Both the position numbers and the translations under genes were made by a program. From the NCBI RefSeq assembly GCF_003477605.1, contig NZ_QUDR01000003.1, forward strand, positions 1 to 64,000: a stretch of DNA of 64,000 nt. The letters are read 5' to 3'. The notes beneath the pieces are model-generated. The model did no database searches and was not told the origin of the DNA. It saw only the letters and a program-made list of their open reading frames with translations. Each line of letters begins with the position of its first letter. The stretch's first letter is position 1. Origin of the DNA: Clostridium sp. AF37-5. GTDB taxonomy: Bacteria > Bacillota > Clostridia > Lachnospirales > Lachnospiraceae. Positions 24,992 through 33,076 of this stretch are shown here, in pieces.

Positions 24992-26044
24992 ATGAATCTT
25001 ATAGTACTTATAGGAAGTGGTGCGGTTGGTAAGATGACCGTGGGCCGGGAATTGATGAAAATAACAGATTATAGACTCTTTCATAATCATCATATGATAG
25101 AGCCGGTAATCGAGATCTTTGGTAAATTTGATGGAGCAGTGGTAGGCAAACTTCGGGAAGATATCTTTGATGCCTTTCTAAAAACTGACTATAGTGGATT
25201 AATATTTACTTATATGTGGGCCTTTGATATGCAGTCAGATTGGGATTATATAAAGTCGGTTACAGATAAATTCGAGGGTACCGGTGGAAATGTATATTAT
25301 GTGGAGCTTGTTGCGGACAGGGCAGTTAGAATAGAACGAAACAAAACGGAAAACCGCTTAAAGAACAAGGCTTCTAAGCGGGATATTGTGGTATCAGAAG
25401 ATCGTATGCTTCGTGAGGAGACAAAATATCGACTTGTAAGTAATGATGGTGAGATTCCTTTCGAAAATTATATGAAGATTGATAATACGAATCTTGAGCC
25501 TTCAGAGGTTGCTCTTATGATAAAGGAGAGATTCAACTTACAGGGAATTAGTGTAACTGAACTGATGAATAGGGTGAAGCTTGAAGGAGTCCGAGAAGAT
25601 GAAATAGAGCAGCTTTATGACATGCAGATTAAGAGTTTTATGTCGCTATATGAAAAATATCATGATGAGGGATCACCTGCAATTGAATCTATAGAGAGAG
25701 TAAGAGACAGGGCTTCACAGGAAAATAGAAAGTATTATTTTATTGTTAAGGATGGAGCAAGAGTCGGAGCCATCAATATCGGCAAAAGACTATCCGACCC
25801 AGAAGAACCCTGTCTATACATCAGCCCTCTTTTCATTCTTCCTAAATATCAGAAGCAGGGAATCGGATATGTTGCAATTCAAAAAGCTTTCGCATTGTAT
25901 CCTGACACTAAGGTATGGAAGCTTGATACAATTCTTCAAGAATCCGGAAACTGCCACCTGTATGAAAAATGTGGTTTTGTGCGAGTTGGTGAAGAACATA
26001 TTATAAACGATAAGATGACATTGGTAAATTACGAGAAAAGATAA
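24992..26044 (+). CDS. P-loop kinase-like / GNAT acetyltransferase fusion
   Basis: The start is ATG 24992 after CGGAGG. In the 350-residue protein, residues 1-185 are a small P-loop ATPase with LIGSGAVGKMTVGREL; GKMT in place of GKS/T is typical of this shikimate-kinase-like group. Residues 190-350 are a GNAT domain (LYISPLFILPKYQKQGIGYVA, ESGNCHLYEKCGFVRVGE). Each half looks complete. A bifunctional modifying enzyme, as in kinase-acetyltransferase resistance proteins, is a possibility, not shown. Confidence 0.8.
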   Translation: MNLIVLIGSGAVGKMTVGRELMKITDYRLFHNHHMIEPVIEIFGKFDGAVVGKLREDIFDAFLKTDYSGLIFTYMWAFDMQSDWDYIKSVTDKFEGTGGNVYYVELVADRAVRIERNKTENRLKNKASKRDIVVSEDRMLREETKYRLVSNDGEIPFENYMKIDNTNLEPSEVALMIKERFNLQGISVTELMNRVKLEGVREDEIEQLYDMQIKSFMSLYEKYHDEGSPAIESIERVRDRASQENRKYYFIVKDGARVGAINIGKRLSDPEEPCLYISPLFILPKYQKQGIGYVAIQKAFALYPDTKVWKLDTILQESGNCHLYEKCGFVRVGEEHIINDKMTLVNYEKR

Positions 26045-26069
26045 AATAAGTGTTACGGAGGTATGGAAA

Positions 26070-26591
26070 ATGCGACTGAGACCATATAAGAGCTGCGATG
26101 CAAAAAAGATTATTAGCTGGATAAAAGATGAGGAAGTTTTCCTTAAGTGGGGCGGAGATCATTTTGGTTTATATCCTATTAGCGCTGAGATTATAGATAA
26201 CAAATATTTGAACGATAACGGCGATTGCAAAGAGGAAGATAACTTCTATCCTTGGATTGCATTTACAGATGAGGACGGCGTTATCGGGCATTTTATCATG
26301 AGATATATTCATGGGAATAACAAAGTTCTTCGTTTTGGCTGGGTTATAGTTGACGACTCCATCCGAGGAAAAGGTTATGGAACAAGTATGTTGCGAACAG
26401 GATTGTATTACGCTTTTAACATCCTAGGAGTCCATACTGTAACAATTGGTGTATTTGAACATAATGATATAGCTCATAGCTGTTATAAAAAAGTTGGCTT
26501 TGTTGACAAAGAGATTGTTCCACATGAGAGAGACAACATTATTGAAATGGCCATTACAAAAGAGGATTATCTTCTTTTGACAAAGTTGTAG
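26070..26591 (+). CDS. GNAT family N-acetyltransferase
   Basis: The 173-residue protein begins RLRPYKSCDAKKIISWI and has the acetyl-CoA motif GWVIVDDSIRGKGYGTSML and HNDIAHSCYKKVGF. It starts behind TACGGAGGT, 25 bases after the fusion gene, so the two are probably co-transcribed. The substrate is unknown. Confidence 0.87.
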   Translation: MRLRPYKSCDAKKIISWIKDEEVFLKWGGDHFGLYPISAEIIDNKYLNDNGDCKEEDNFYPWIAFTDEDGVIGHFIMRYIHGNNKVLRFGWVIVDDSIRGKGYGTSMLRTGLYYAFNILGVHTVTIGVFEHNDIAHSCYKKVGFVDKEIVPHERDNIIEMAITKEDYLLLTKL

Positions 26592-26642
26592 TATTTTTTT
26601 CTTCCACTTCACATTTCGAGTAAATTATATTATTATATTATT

Positions 26643-26656
26643 CGAACAAATATTCG
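26643..26656 (+). promoter_or_regulatory. LexA-type SOS box
   Basis: CGAACAAATATTCG matches the Gram-positive LexA consensus CGAAC-N4-GTTCG with one change. It stands about 20 bases upstream of the gene at 26676, so that gene, at the head of the mobile core, may be induced by DNA damage. Confidence 0.5.
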
Positions 26657-26675
26657 ATTTGGTGGGTGAGAGAGA

Positions 26676-27206
26676 TTGAGACGAAGAGATATAATGTCAA
26701 CCTATTGTACTGCCAGTAGTTCAGATAGGTTTGAATTTCTATATGAGTATTATCATAATTACAAAAATATATTAAGCTGTGAGAGACACTGCGTTATTTA
26801 TATGATTGAAAGTTTTATGATGAAGAATCATTGGGAGAAGTATTGTAAGTATTATAACAGCTTAAACAAAAATAGCCTGATAACTCGCATCTCTGAATGC
26901 ATGAGCAAGGGAGAGGCAATAGATTTTGTGTTTGGGGATGAAGAACTTCCGGAATATATTTTAGATTCTTACAAGAACTACATAGCCATGAGAGTCGATT
27001 TTCGAATTTTTGCCAACGCGCTTAATAGCATTGGCGGTAAAGATGAAGAATTGCTTCGCAGGTATGTTATGAGAGAAATTGATCTTCAGGGAATTGCTAC
27101 AGAACGGACAATTGCTTATGAGACTGCAAAGGGAAAAATTAGAGATTTAAAGAAGCTATTGAAGGAAAGAACTTTGAGTTTTCTGGAAGAAGGGAAAGTG
27201 GCATAA
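26676..27206 (+). CDS. Hypothetical protein with sigma-like C-terminal helices
   Basis: The 176-residue protein starts at TTG 26676 (GGGTGAG upstream) or at ATG 26694. The N-terminal part is rich in Tyr, Cys and His. The C-terminal part (EELLRRYVMREIDLQGIATE, TAKGKIRDLKKLLKER) looks like the region-4 helix-turn-helix of small phage-type sigma or ArpU-like regulators. I do not recognise the family. It follows a LexA-type box and ends before a strong terminator. Confidence 0.6.
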   Translation: MRRRDIMSTYCTASSSDRFEFLYEYYHNYKNILSCERHCVIYMIESFMMKNHWEKYCKYYNSLNKNSLITRISECMSKGEAIDFVFGDEELPEYILDSYKNYIAMRVDFRIFANALNSIGGKDEELLRRYVMREIDLQGIATERTIAYETAKGKIRDLKKLLKERTLSFLEEGKVA

Positions 27207-27323
27207 TTAACGACACAACACATCGACGACACAAAGTCGACACCATTTGTCCCTTTTCAAAAGAAAAAAGGTGTGATATTGTTATACTCGCAAGAGATAT
27301 AGCTTGCAGATAAAAACAAATAT

Positions 27324-27371
27324 AAAGCAATAAATCATTACCGTGCACAATAATGATTTGTTGCTTTTTTT
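27324..27371 (+). terminator. Intrinsic terminator
   Basis: AAAGCAATAAATCATTA (27324-27340) pairs with TAATGATTTGTTGCTTT (27351-27367), followed by further T. It ends the upstream gene and separates it from the GC-rich segment. Confidence 0.85.
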
Positions 27372-27384
27372 ATTTGTGAGGAAG

Positions 27385-27687
27385 GCGATGTAATTTTGAG
27401 TGGTGCAGGAGCAAGACTCCGCCAGGATGCAAGGGCAGAGCCTTTGCCTGGGTGCAGGGAGAGTTCCCGCTCGGGTCCAGGTGGAAAGCCTGGTAGGTCC
27501 AGGACAAGGTCCGGTCTGGTCAAGGGTGAAACGTATTGTGGGGTTAAGGGGCAACGCCCATTAGTCCGTCCAGGGTGACAACCTTGGCCCAATAAAGTGT
27601 TGGACGCGACACTTAGTATTGGGTTATTATCTGTAACGCTCTGCGCAGAATTAACGGCTTCGCCGGGAAAAGCAAGTTAATCTTTTT
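27385..27687 (+). ncRNA. GC-rich structured non-coding segment (candidate ncRNA or oriT)
   Basis: This segment is much richer in G and C than the surrounding AT-rich island. It holds many local hairpins: CCAGG/CCTGG near 27477, GGGCAACGCCC near 27549, and CCCAATAAAGTGT (27588-27600) pairing with ACACTT and TATTGGG (27609-27623). It ends with ATTAAC (27650-27655)/GTTAAT (27676-27681) and CTTTTT, a likely terminator. GGTCCAGG-type words recur near 27473-27500. Terminators bound it on both sides and it lies before a relaxase-like gene. A 60-codon frame across it (27396-27578) looks spurious. I cannot assign an RNA family. Confidence 0.5.
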
Positions 27688-27722
27688 AGAAAAAATAAAA
27701 AATGAATAGTGGCATATTAAGA

Positions 27723-27750
27723 GGAATCGAATAAAATCGGTTCCTTTTTT
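27723..27750 (+). terminator. Intrinsic terminator before the relaxase-like gene
   Basis: GGAATCG (27723-27729) pairs with CGGTTCC (27738-27744), then six T. It lies 24 bases before the next start codon and may act as an attenuator. Confidence 0.65.
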
Positions 27751-27773
27751 GTGCGAGGAAGGAGAATTATTTA

Positions 27774-28328
27774 ATGGCAAAACAAAAAGTAAGAGCGACC
27801 AGGCACAATGGTCGTAAAGGTGAAAATGGCGTTTTTAAGGCTGGACACAATGACAGATCATTTGATGTTGATGCAGCTGAACATATTGATCCAAGCAGAA
27901 GTTTCATGAATGTGTACTGGGACATGTATCAAGGATATAACATTGCCGGTGCAGATGGGGTAAGACCTGAAAGACGATTTTCATTTGAAGAAATTGAAAA
28001 AGCATTTTATAGTAATCAATTTGGGGATTCACTAGATGCACAGGAGGAGGGAAATAATATCCTGGCATTTATGAAGTCTGAAGGTTATCTACAATTTGAA
28101 ATCGGGAAGAAGATTTCATCAACGGATTTTTATAATATCTATGTAAGCTGGTGTGAAGATAACCTTGAAAAATCGAGGGCTTCTGCCGGCTTTTTGCATT
28201 ATATAAAGGAGAATCAGAAAAGATATGGACTTATTTATGATGCGAAATGTATTGGTAATCGTCGAGGCTTTCACAATGTATGCAAAGCGGAGTTTACGCC
28301 GGTTGCCGGCAAAACACCGTTTGACTGA
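27774..28328 (+). CDS. Relaxase N-terminus fused to primase C-terminus (likely deletion product)
   Basis: Residues 1 to about 100 of 184 match the start of MobP-type relaxases of Clostridia elements (RATRHNGRKGENGVF, HNDRSFDVDAAEHID, NVYWDMYQGY, FEEIEKAFY). These relaxases normally run on for several hundred residues with a His triad, which is absent here. Residues from about 105 on (STDFYNIYVSWCEDNLEKS, HYIKENQKRYGL, GNRRGFHNV) look like the C-terminal winged helix of phage or plasmid D5/P4-type primases. The junction near 28080 suggests an internal deletion that kept the frame. The element is therefore probably no longer mobilisable by itself. Confidence 0.6.
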   Translation: MAKQKVRATRHNGRKGENGVFKAGHNDRSFDVDAAEHIDPSRSFMNVYWDMYQGYNIAGADGVRPERRFSFEEIEKAFYSNQFGDSLDAQEEGNNILAFMKSEGYLQFEIGKKISSTDFYNIYVSWCEDNLEKSRASAGFLHYIKENQKRYGLIYDAKCIGNRRGFHNVCKAEFTPVAGKTPFD

Positions 28329-28435
28329 TATAGGTAAAATACCTGCTCATGCTGCTCAGCCTGATATATATGGAGCAGTGTGAGCAAGATGAGCGGACTT
28401 TTTAGAACATTGATTAGAAAATACGGAGGAAAATA

Positions 28436-28630
28436 ATGATTAGTATGACAAGACAACAGCAGGGAGACTTTAATCGCTGCTGTGATTTTTTAGCAAGAAT
28501 GATTGAGAAATATGGAGATAGCATAGAACTTGGAACCGCGCAGAAAGTAGCATTGATATATGAGTGGACTAATGCGCCTGGAGACAGGCAGGATTGTATA
28601 CTTAATCTTGAATATTCACGTGTTGCGTGA
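28436..28630 (+). CDS. Small hypothetical protein of the mobile element
   Basis: The 64-residue protein starts at ATG 28436 behind TACGGAGG. It reads TRQQQGDFNRCCDFLARMIE and is soluble and helical. I do not recognise it beyond similar small proteins in Clostridia mobile elements. Confidence 0.6.
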   Translation: MISMTRQQQGDFNRCCDFLARMIEKYGDSIELGTAQKVALIYEWTNAPGDRQDCILNLEYSRVA

Positions 28631-28669
28631 TAATATAATATTGACGCTTAGCGTGAAAGGAGCAAAGAT

Positions 28670-28906
28670 ATGGCAGATTATATTATGAATGATGATAGAG
28701 ACGCAAAAGATATTTTAATTGAACTAAGGGAAAGTACCGGCATGAACAGGCATCAGTTTTGTGAGTACTTTGAAATTCCCTATATGACAGTTAGTGACTG
28801 GGAGCATGGAAAGAAGCGTGTTCCTAAGTACTTTCTGCGACTGCTTGAGTATTATGTGAAGGCAGAGCAGATGAATAAGGCGAAGGAGGAACAGAATAAT
28901 GGCTAA
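28670..28906 (+). CDS. Helix-turn-helix protein (XRE-like)
   Basis: The 78-residue protein has a helix-turn-helix: LIELRESTGMNRHQFCEYFE, IPYMTVSDWEHGKKRVP. It is a likely regulator of the mobile element. The start follows AAAGGAGC. It overlaps the KilA-N gene by 8 bases, so the two are coupled. Confidence 0.8.
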   Translation: MADYIMNDDRDAKDILIELRESTGMNRHQFCEYFEIPYMTVSDWEHGKKRVPKYFLRLLEYYVKAEQMNKAKEEQNNG

Positions 28907-29744
28907 GAATAGAGTTATTACAGTTCAGGGAATACCGGTTACGGTATCGTATGAAGACATAGATGACTATATCTGTATTACAGATATAGCAGCTGCTAAA
29001 TCGGATAATTCGCGAGCTGCGGATGTTATTCGAAATTGGTTAAGAAATAGAAGCACTTTGGAATTCTTATCAACATGGGAAGAAATATATAATCCGAATT
29101 TTAAAGTGTTCGAATCTGAACACTTTAAAAAAGAGGCAGGACTTGTTACATTTACACCAAGCGTATCAGAATGGGTAGAAAAAACTAATGCAGTTGGACT
29201 GTATGTTAAACGTGGAAAATACGGCGGAACATTTGCGCATAAGGATATTGCATTTGAATTTGCTTCTGCTATCAGTCCGGTGTTCAAATTGTACCTGATC
29301 AAAGAGTTCCAAAGACTAAAGGAAGCTGAAAATGATTTGCAGAAGTTGGAATGGGATGCAAAGAGATTTCTATCCAAGAATAATTATTTAATTCAAACGG
29401 ATGCGGTTAAGAATTATTTGATTCCTGTATGCAATTATCGTGAGGATTTACAGTGGCTTCCTTATGCAGAAGAGGCGGATTTACTTAATGTAGCATTATT
29501 TGGTTTTACTGCAAAAGCTTGGAGAGAGGCTAATCCAGAGCTTGCAAAAAAGAGTAATGTTAGGGATTATGCAACAATAAATGAATTAACTGTTCTATCG
29601 AATCTTGAATCGCATAACGCACAAATGATTCGAGAGGGAATGGATAAGAAAGATAGATTCGAAGCGTTGAAGGAGATTGCAGAGTATCAACTTCGAGTCC
29701 TAAATGAGGCTGAAAAAATCAGCAATAGGATTGAGGAACAATAG
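28899..29744 (+). CDS. KilA-N domain protein
   Basis: The 281-residue protein has a KilA-N DNA-binding domain (about 5-145): DDYICITDIAAAKSDNSRAA, VIRNWLRNRSTLEFL, GKYGGTFAHKDIAFEFAS, FKLYLIKEFQRLKE. The C-terminal part is a helical region of unknown role. KilA-N proteins are common in phages and integrative elements, often as antirepressors. A 13-base perfect palindrome lies inside the gene at 29099-29130. Confidence 0.87.
   Translation: MAKNRVITVQGIPVTVSYEDIDDYICITDIAAAKSDNSRAADVIRNWLRNRSTLEFLSTWEEIYNPNFKVFESEHFKKEAGLVTFTPSVSEWVEKTNAVGLYVKRGKYGGTFAHKDIAFEFASAISPVFKLYLIKEFQRLKEAENDLQKLEWDAKRFLSKNNYLIQTDAVKNYLIPVCNYREDLQWLPYAEEADLLNVALFGFTAKAWREANPELAKKSNVRDYATINELTVLSNLESHNAQMIREGMDKKDRFEALKEIAEYQLRVLNEAEKISNRIEEQ
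29099..29130. repeat. Perfect palindrome inside the KilA-N gene
   Basis: TTTTAAAGTGTTC (29099-29111) and GAACACTTTAAAA (29118-29130) are perfect complements around a 6-base loop. It could be an operator, a protein-binding site or an mRNA hairpin. Confidence 0.7.
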
Positions 29745-29805
29745 TATTCAACCATTTTGTCGGCATTGGCAAAATGGTTGATATATATTTTGGAGGAGTG
29801 ATTAT

Positions 29806-31485
29806 TTGAAAAAGCAACGATGTTACATATATACAAGAGTATCTACTGCCATGCAGGTCGATGGGTTCAGTTTAGATGCTCAGAAGGAAAAACTTAAGAA
29901 ATATGCTGATTATCAGGACATGGTTGTAGTTAGAGAGTTTTCTGATGAAGGTAAATCCGGTAAAAATGTTGATGGCCGTCCACAGTTTAAGGAAATGCTT
30001 GAACTAATTGAAGCAGGCACAGATGATATTGACTATGTTCTTGTTTTTAAGCTTTCTCGTTTTGGAAGAAATGCCGCTGATGTACTTAGCTCACTGCAAA
30101 AGATGCAGGATTTCGGAGTCAATCTGATCTGTGTTGAGGATGGCATTGATTCTTCTAAGGATGCCGGCAAGCTTATGATTTCGGTTCTATCAGCTGTTGC
30201 AGAAATTGAAAGAGACAATATTCTTGTTCAGACTATGGAAGGTCGTAAGCAGAAGGCCAGAGAAGGAAAATGGAATGGTGGTTTTGCTCCATATGGATAT
30301 AAGCTTGTGGATGGATCATTATTTATTGCGGAAGATGAAGTGGAAGTAATAAAAATTATCTTTGATAAATATATCAATACAACTATGGGAGTAGCAGCAA
30401 TTGCTGCGTTTCTCAACGAAAGTGGTTATGTGAAAAAGAAACGCCAGAATAATACGATTGATGGCTTTGCGGCATCCTTTGTCAAAGGTGTAATTGATAA
30501 TCCTGTTTACTGCGGTAAATTAGCCTATGGAAGAAGAAAAACAGAGAAGGTCCAGGGAAAAAGAAATGAGTTTCATGTTGTAAAACAAGATGAATTCATG
30601 GTTGTAGACGGAGAACATGAAGCAATTATCAGTGCAGAAGAATGGAAGGCGGCTCAGGATAAGAGAAAAACTACGGGAGTGAAGCGCGTTAAGACGCATA
30701 GCCTTGAACACGAACATATTTTGACCGGTATTTTAAAGTGCCCTGGATGTGGTGCCAATATGTATGGTAATGTAAATCGTAAGAGACATCCAAAAGGTGG
30801 CACTTATAGAGATTATTTCTATTATGCCTGTAAGCATCCTACTGGGACCACGGGACATAAGTGCGATTACCATAAGCAATGGGGACAGGATATTGTAAAT
30901 GATGCAGTAGCTGAGCTGATTAAGAAAATAGTTACTTCTCCGGACTTTGAAAAGGGTATCAGAGAGAAGATTGCAGCCAGAGTTGATACCTCTGAACTGG
31001 AGCAAGAGCTTGATGGATTAAAGAAGAAAATGAGGCAGCTTGAGGTGTCAAAGGACAAGATAGCTATCCAGATGGATAATCTTGATGTGACAGATTCCAT
31101 GTATGAGAAGAAATATGATGACCTGCAAAAGCGTTTTTATGATAAATATGATGAAATGGCTCTGACAGAAAATCATATGGATGAAATACAGAGTCGCCTG
31201 GCACATATTCGAAGAAAGCAGTTGTCAGGGGACAGAATCTACAATTTCCTAATTGCCTTTGATAAGTTATATGATAAATTATCAGATGCAGAGAAGAAGG
31301 AATTCATGGGAACCTTCGTGGAAAGCATTGAGCTTTATCCGGAACGCCTTGAAAATGGCAAGTTTCTAAAACATATACACTTCAGATTCCCAGTATATTA
31401 TAATGGTACTGTGATAGATGATATAAGTTGGGAAAATGAAAGTACCGTTGAAACTGTGGTTCTCTTGTCTAAAATAAAAAAGTGA
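29806..31485 (+). CDS. Large serine recombinase (TnpX/integrase type)
   Basis: The 559-residue protein starts at TTG behind TGGAGGAG. The resolvase domain (about 5-150) has the catalytic serine in YTRVSTAMQ (Ser13) and LVFKLSRFGRNAADV. A recombinase domain follows, then a zinc ribbon (CPGCGANMYG and YYACKH with further Cys and His), then a coiled coil (about 395-480). It cuts and joins DNA between att sites to move its element. The last residues, VETVVLLSK, repeat a peptide of RlmD, as seen in elements that integrate in rlmD. Confidence 0.93.
   Translation: MKKQRCYIYTRVSTAMQVDGFSLDAQKEKLKKYADYQDMVVVREFSDEGKSGKNVDGRPQFKEMLELIEAGTDDIDYVLVFKLSRFGRNAADVLSSLQKMQDFGVNLICVEDGIDSSKDAGKLMISVLSAVAEIERDNILVQTMEGRKQKAREGKWNGGFAPYGYKLVDGSLFIAEDEVEVIKIIFDKYINTTMGVAAIAAFLNESGYVKKKRQNNTIDGFAASFVKGVIDNPVYCGKLAYGRRKTEKVQGKRNEFHVVKQDEFMVVDGEHEAIISAEEWKAAQDKRKTTGVKRVKTHSLEHEHILTGILKCPGCGANMYGNVNRKRHPKGGTYRDYFYYACKHPTGTTGHKCDYHKQWGQDIVNDAVAELIKKIVTSPDFEKGIREKIAARVDTSELEQELDGLKKKMRQLEVSKDKIAIQMDNLDVTDSMYEKKYDDLQKRFYDKYDEMALTENHMDEIQSRLAHIRRKQLSGDRIYNFLIAFDKLYDKLSDAEKKEFMGTFVESIELYPERLENGKFLKHIHFRFPVYYNGTVIDDISWENESTVETVVLLSKIKK
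31450..31470 (+). other. Possible attachment-site core at the recombinase end
   Basis: This stretch encodes ETVVLLS (residues 549-555), the same peptide as at 21580-21600 in rlmD. If integration occurred in rlmD, this would mark attR. No displaced rlmD 3' fragment is visible downstream, so the site may have decayed. Confidence 0.3.
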
Positions 31486-31653
31486 TTGATTGGAGTGGAA
31501 GACATTCAAAGCATTAATTGTTCGTTGCCAGTTCCTTTGGATTACGGAAAATAAAAAAAGTGGCAACAAACCCTTGACACAAGCACACACATACTACTCT
31601 TTTTAATATCTTTATATATTTTATATAATTTCGCTAGGAAAAATAAAAAAACA

Positions 31654-31682
31654 TTGAAATAGTTATCTAATAGTGATATAAT
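31654..31682 (+). promoter_or_regulatory. Promoter of the FAD oxidoreductase gene
   Basis: TTGAAA (31654-31659), a 17-base spacer and a perfect TATAAT (31677-31682). Confidence 0.75.
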
Positions 31683-31720
31683 TATGACAAAATATTGCAT
31701 AAAGAAAGAAAATAAACTAT

Positions 31721-33076
31721 ATGAAAAAAGTAATCGTTATAGGGGCGGGCCCGGCAGGACTTACGGCGGCGTATGAGATACTAAACCGGACGGATTCCTG
31801 CCAGGTGCTTGTATTAGAGGAAAAAAATCAAATTGGTGGATTAGCAAAAACGGTAGACTTCCAAGATTATCGAATGGACTTGGGAGGACATCGTTTTCTT
31901 ATGGTGAATGAAAAAGTTTTAGATTGGTGGAATCAATTTTTGCCTTCAAGAGGAGTAAACTATATCAAGCGTATGTTTCAGAGAAAACAAAAATTAAAAC
32001 TGTATTATAAAGGGAATTATGTTAGTCATCCGATTTTGTTTGACCGAAAATTCAGAAATCAGGTTGGTAGTTTTTGTACCTTAAAATGTATATGTGGCTT
32101 AATAAAAAGTAAAATAAAGAAGAGGAAAGAACATACATTAGAAGATTACTACATGAATCGGTTTGGACAAACTATTTATCAAACCTTTCTGCAGGATTAT
32201 ATGGAAAAATGTTGGGGAGAATCTCTAAAAAATCTTTCCTGTGAGCAGGGAACAATGCATGGGGAAAATCGAGTTCAGACAGAATATTTTCTCTATCCCA
32301 AATTGGGAGCCGGTCAAATGTGGCAGGAGGTTGCAGAGAAGATAAAAAAAAGAGGTGGAATTATTGAATTGGGAGCAGTGGTAGACTCACTTGTTTTAGA
32401 TAATAATATGCTGAAAAAAATCAGTTATATAAAATCAAACGGAAAACGAGTATTTGAGGAGGCGGATGTTGTCATTTCAACTATGCCTTTAAATACATTG
32501 TTTGCCAATATGACGGGAAGTGTTCCAATCTCTTTGCGGATGATTGCTAACGGATTAAAATACCGAGACTGTGTGATTATGGGACTGTGTATTAAGTGGC
32601 CGGAATTGTCGAATGGGGCATTTTCCATGGAAAACATTCCGGAGCGTATGATTTATGTGCAGGATCCGAAAATAAAACTTGCCAGAATTCAAGTCTATAA
32701 CAACTGGTCGCCGTATCTTGTGAAAAAGAAAAATGAGTTATGGCTGGGACTTGAATTTTTCTGCAAAGAAGGAGACGACTTCTGGAATTTGTCGGAGGAT
32801 GAGTGTGCGAAAATTGCCGTGTCCGAGTTGAAAAAAATTGGATTTATTGAATCGGGCAGAGAAGTAGTCTGCTATCATAGAGAGTATGTTCCGAAAGCTT
32901 ATCCGGCGTATGCCGGCAGCTACGAAAAGAAGGGAGAATTACTTTCTTTTGTTGATGGAATAAAAAATTTATATACGATTGGCAGAAACGGTTCTCATTA
33001 TTGCTACAAAATGGATGAGACCGTTCTTAATGCGATGCAGGCGGTAGATAAAATCTTTGCCGAACATCAGAAATAA
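31721..33076 (+). CDS. FAD-dependent oxidoreductase (amine oxidase/UDP-galactopyranose mutase-like)
   Basis: The 451-residue protein has the dinucleotide fold VIVIGAGPAGLTAAYE (4-19), EEKNQIGGLAKT and a conserved LGGHRFL. The C-terminal FAD motif is NLYTIGRNGSHYCYKMDE. Members of this group often accompany glycan synthesis, where they act on sugar nucleotides or lipid carriers. No glycan genes are near, so the substrate is open. Its end overlaps the convergent MATE gene by 10 bases. Confidence 0.85.
   Translation: MKKVIVIGAGPAGLTAAYEILNRTDSCQVLVLEEKNQIGGLAKTVDFQDYRMDLGGHRFLMVNEKVLDWWNQFLPSRGVNYIKRMFQRKQKLKLYYKGNYVSHPILFDRKFRNQVGSFCTLKCICGLIKSKIKKRKEHTLEDYYMNRFGQTIYQTFLQDYMEKCWGESLKNLSCEQGTMHGENRVQTEYFLYPKLGAGQMWQEVAEKIKKRGGIIELGAVVDSLVLDNNMLKKISYIKSNGKRVFEEADVVISTMPLNTLFANMTGSVPISLRMIANGLKYRDCVIMGLCIKWPELSNGAFSMENIPERMIYVQDPKIKLARIQVYNNWSPYLVKKKNELWLGLEFFCKEGDDFWNLSEDECAKIAVSELKKIGFIESGREVVCYHREYVPKAYPAYAGSYEKKGELLSFVDGIKNLYTIGRNGSHYCYKMDETVLNAMQAVDKIFAEHQK

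Noticed and set aside
27396..27578. A 60-codon frame across the GC-rich segment
   Set aside because: Its composition is biased to Gly, Arg and Pro, it covers several hairpins, and the start is TTG. The segment reads better as structured non-coding DNA.
27385..27774. A group II intron
   Set aside because: GTGCG occurs at 27751, but there is no domain V-like hairpin at a 3' end and no reverse transcriptase gene.
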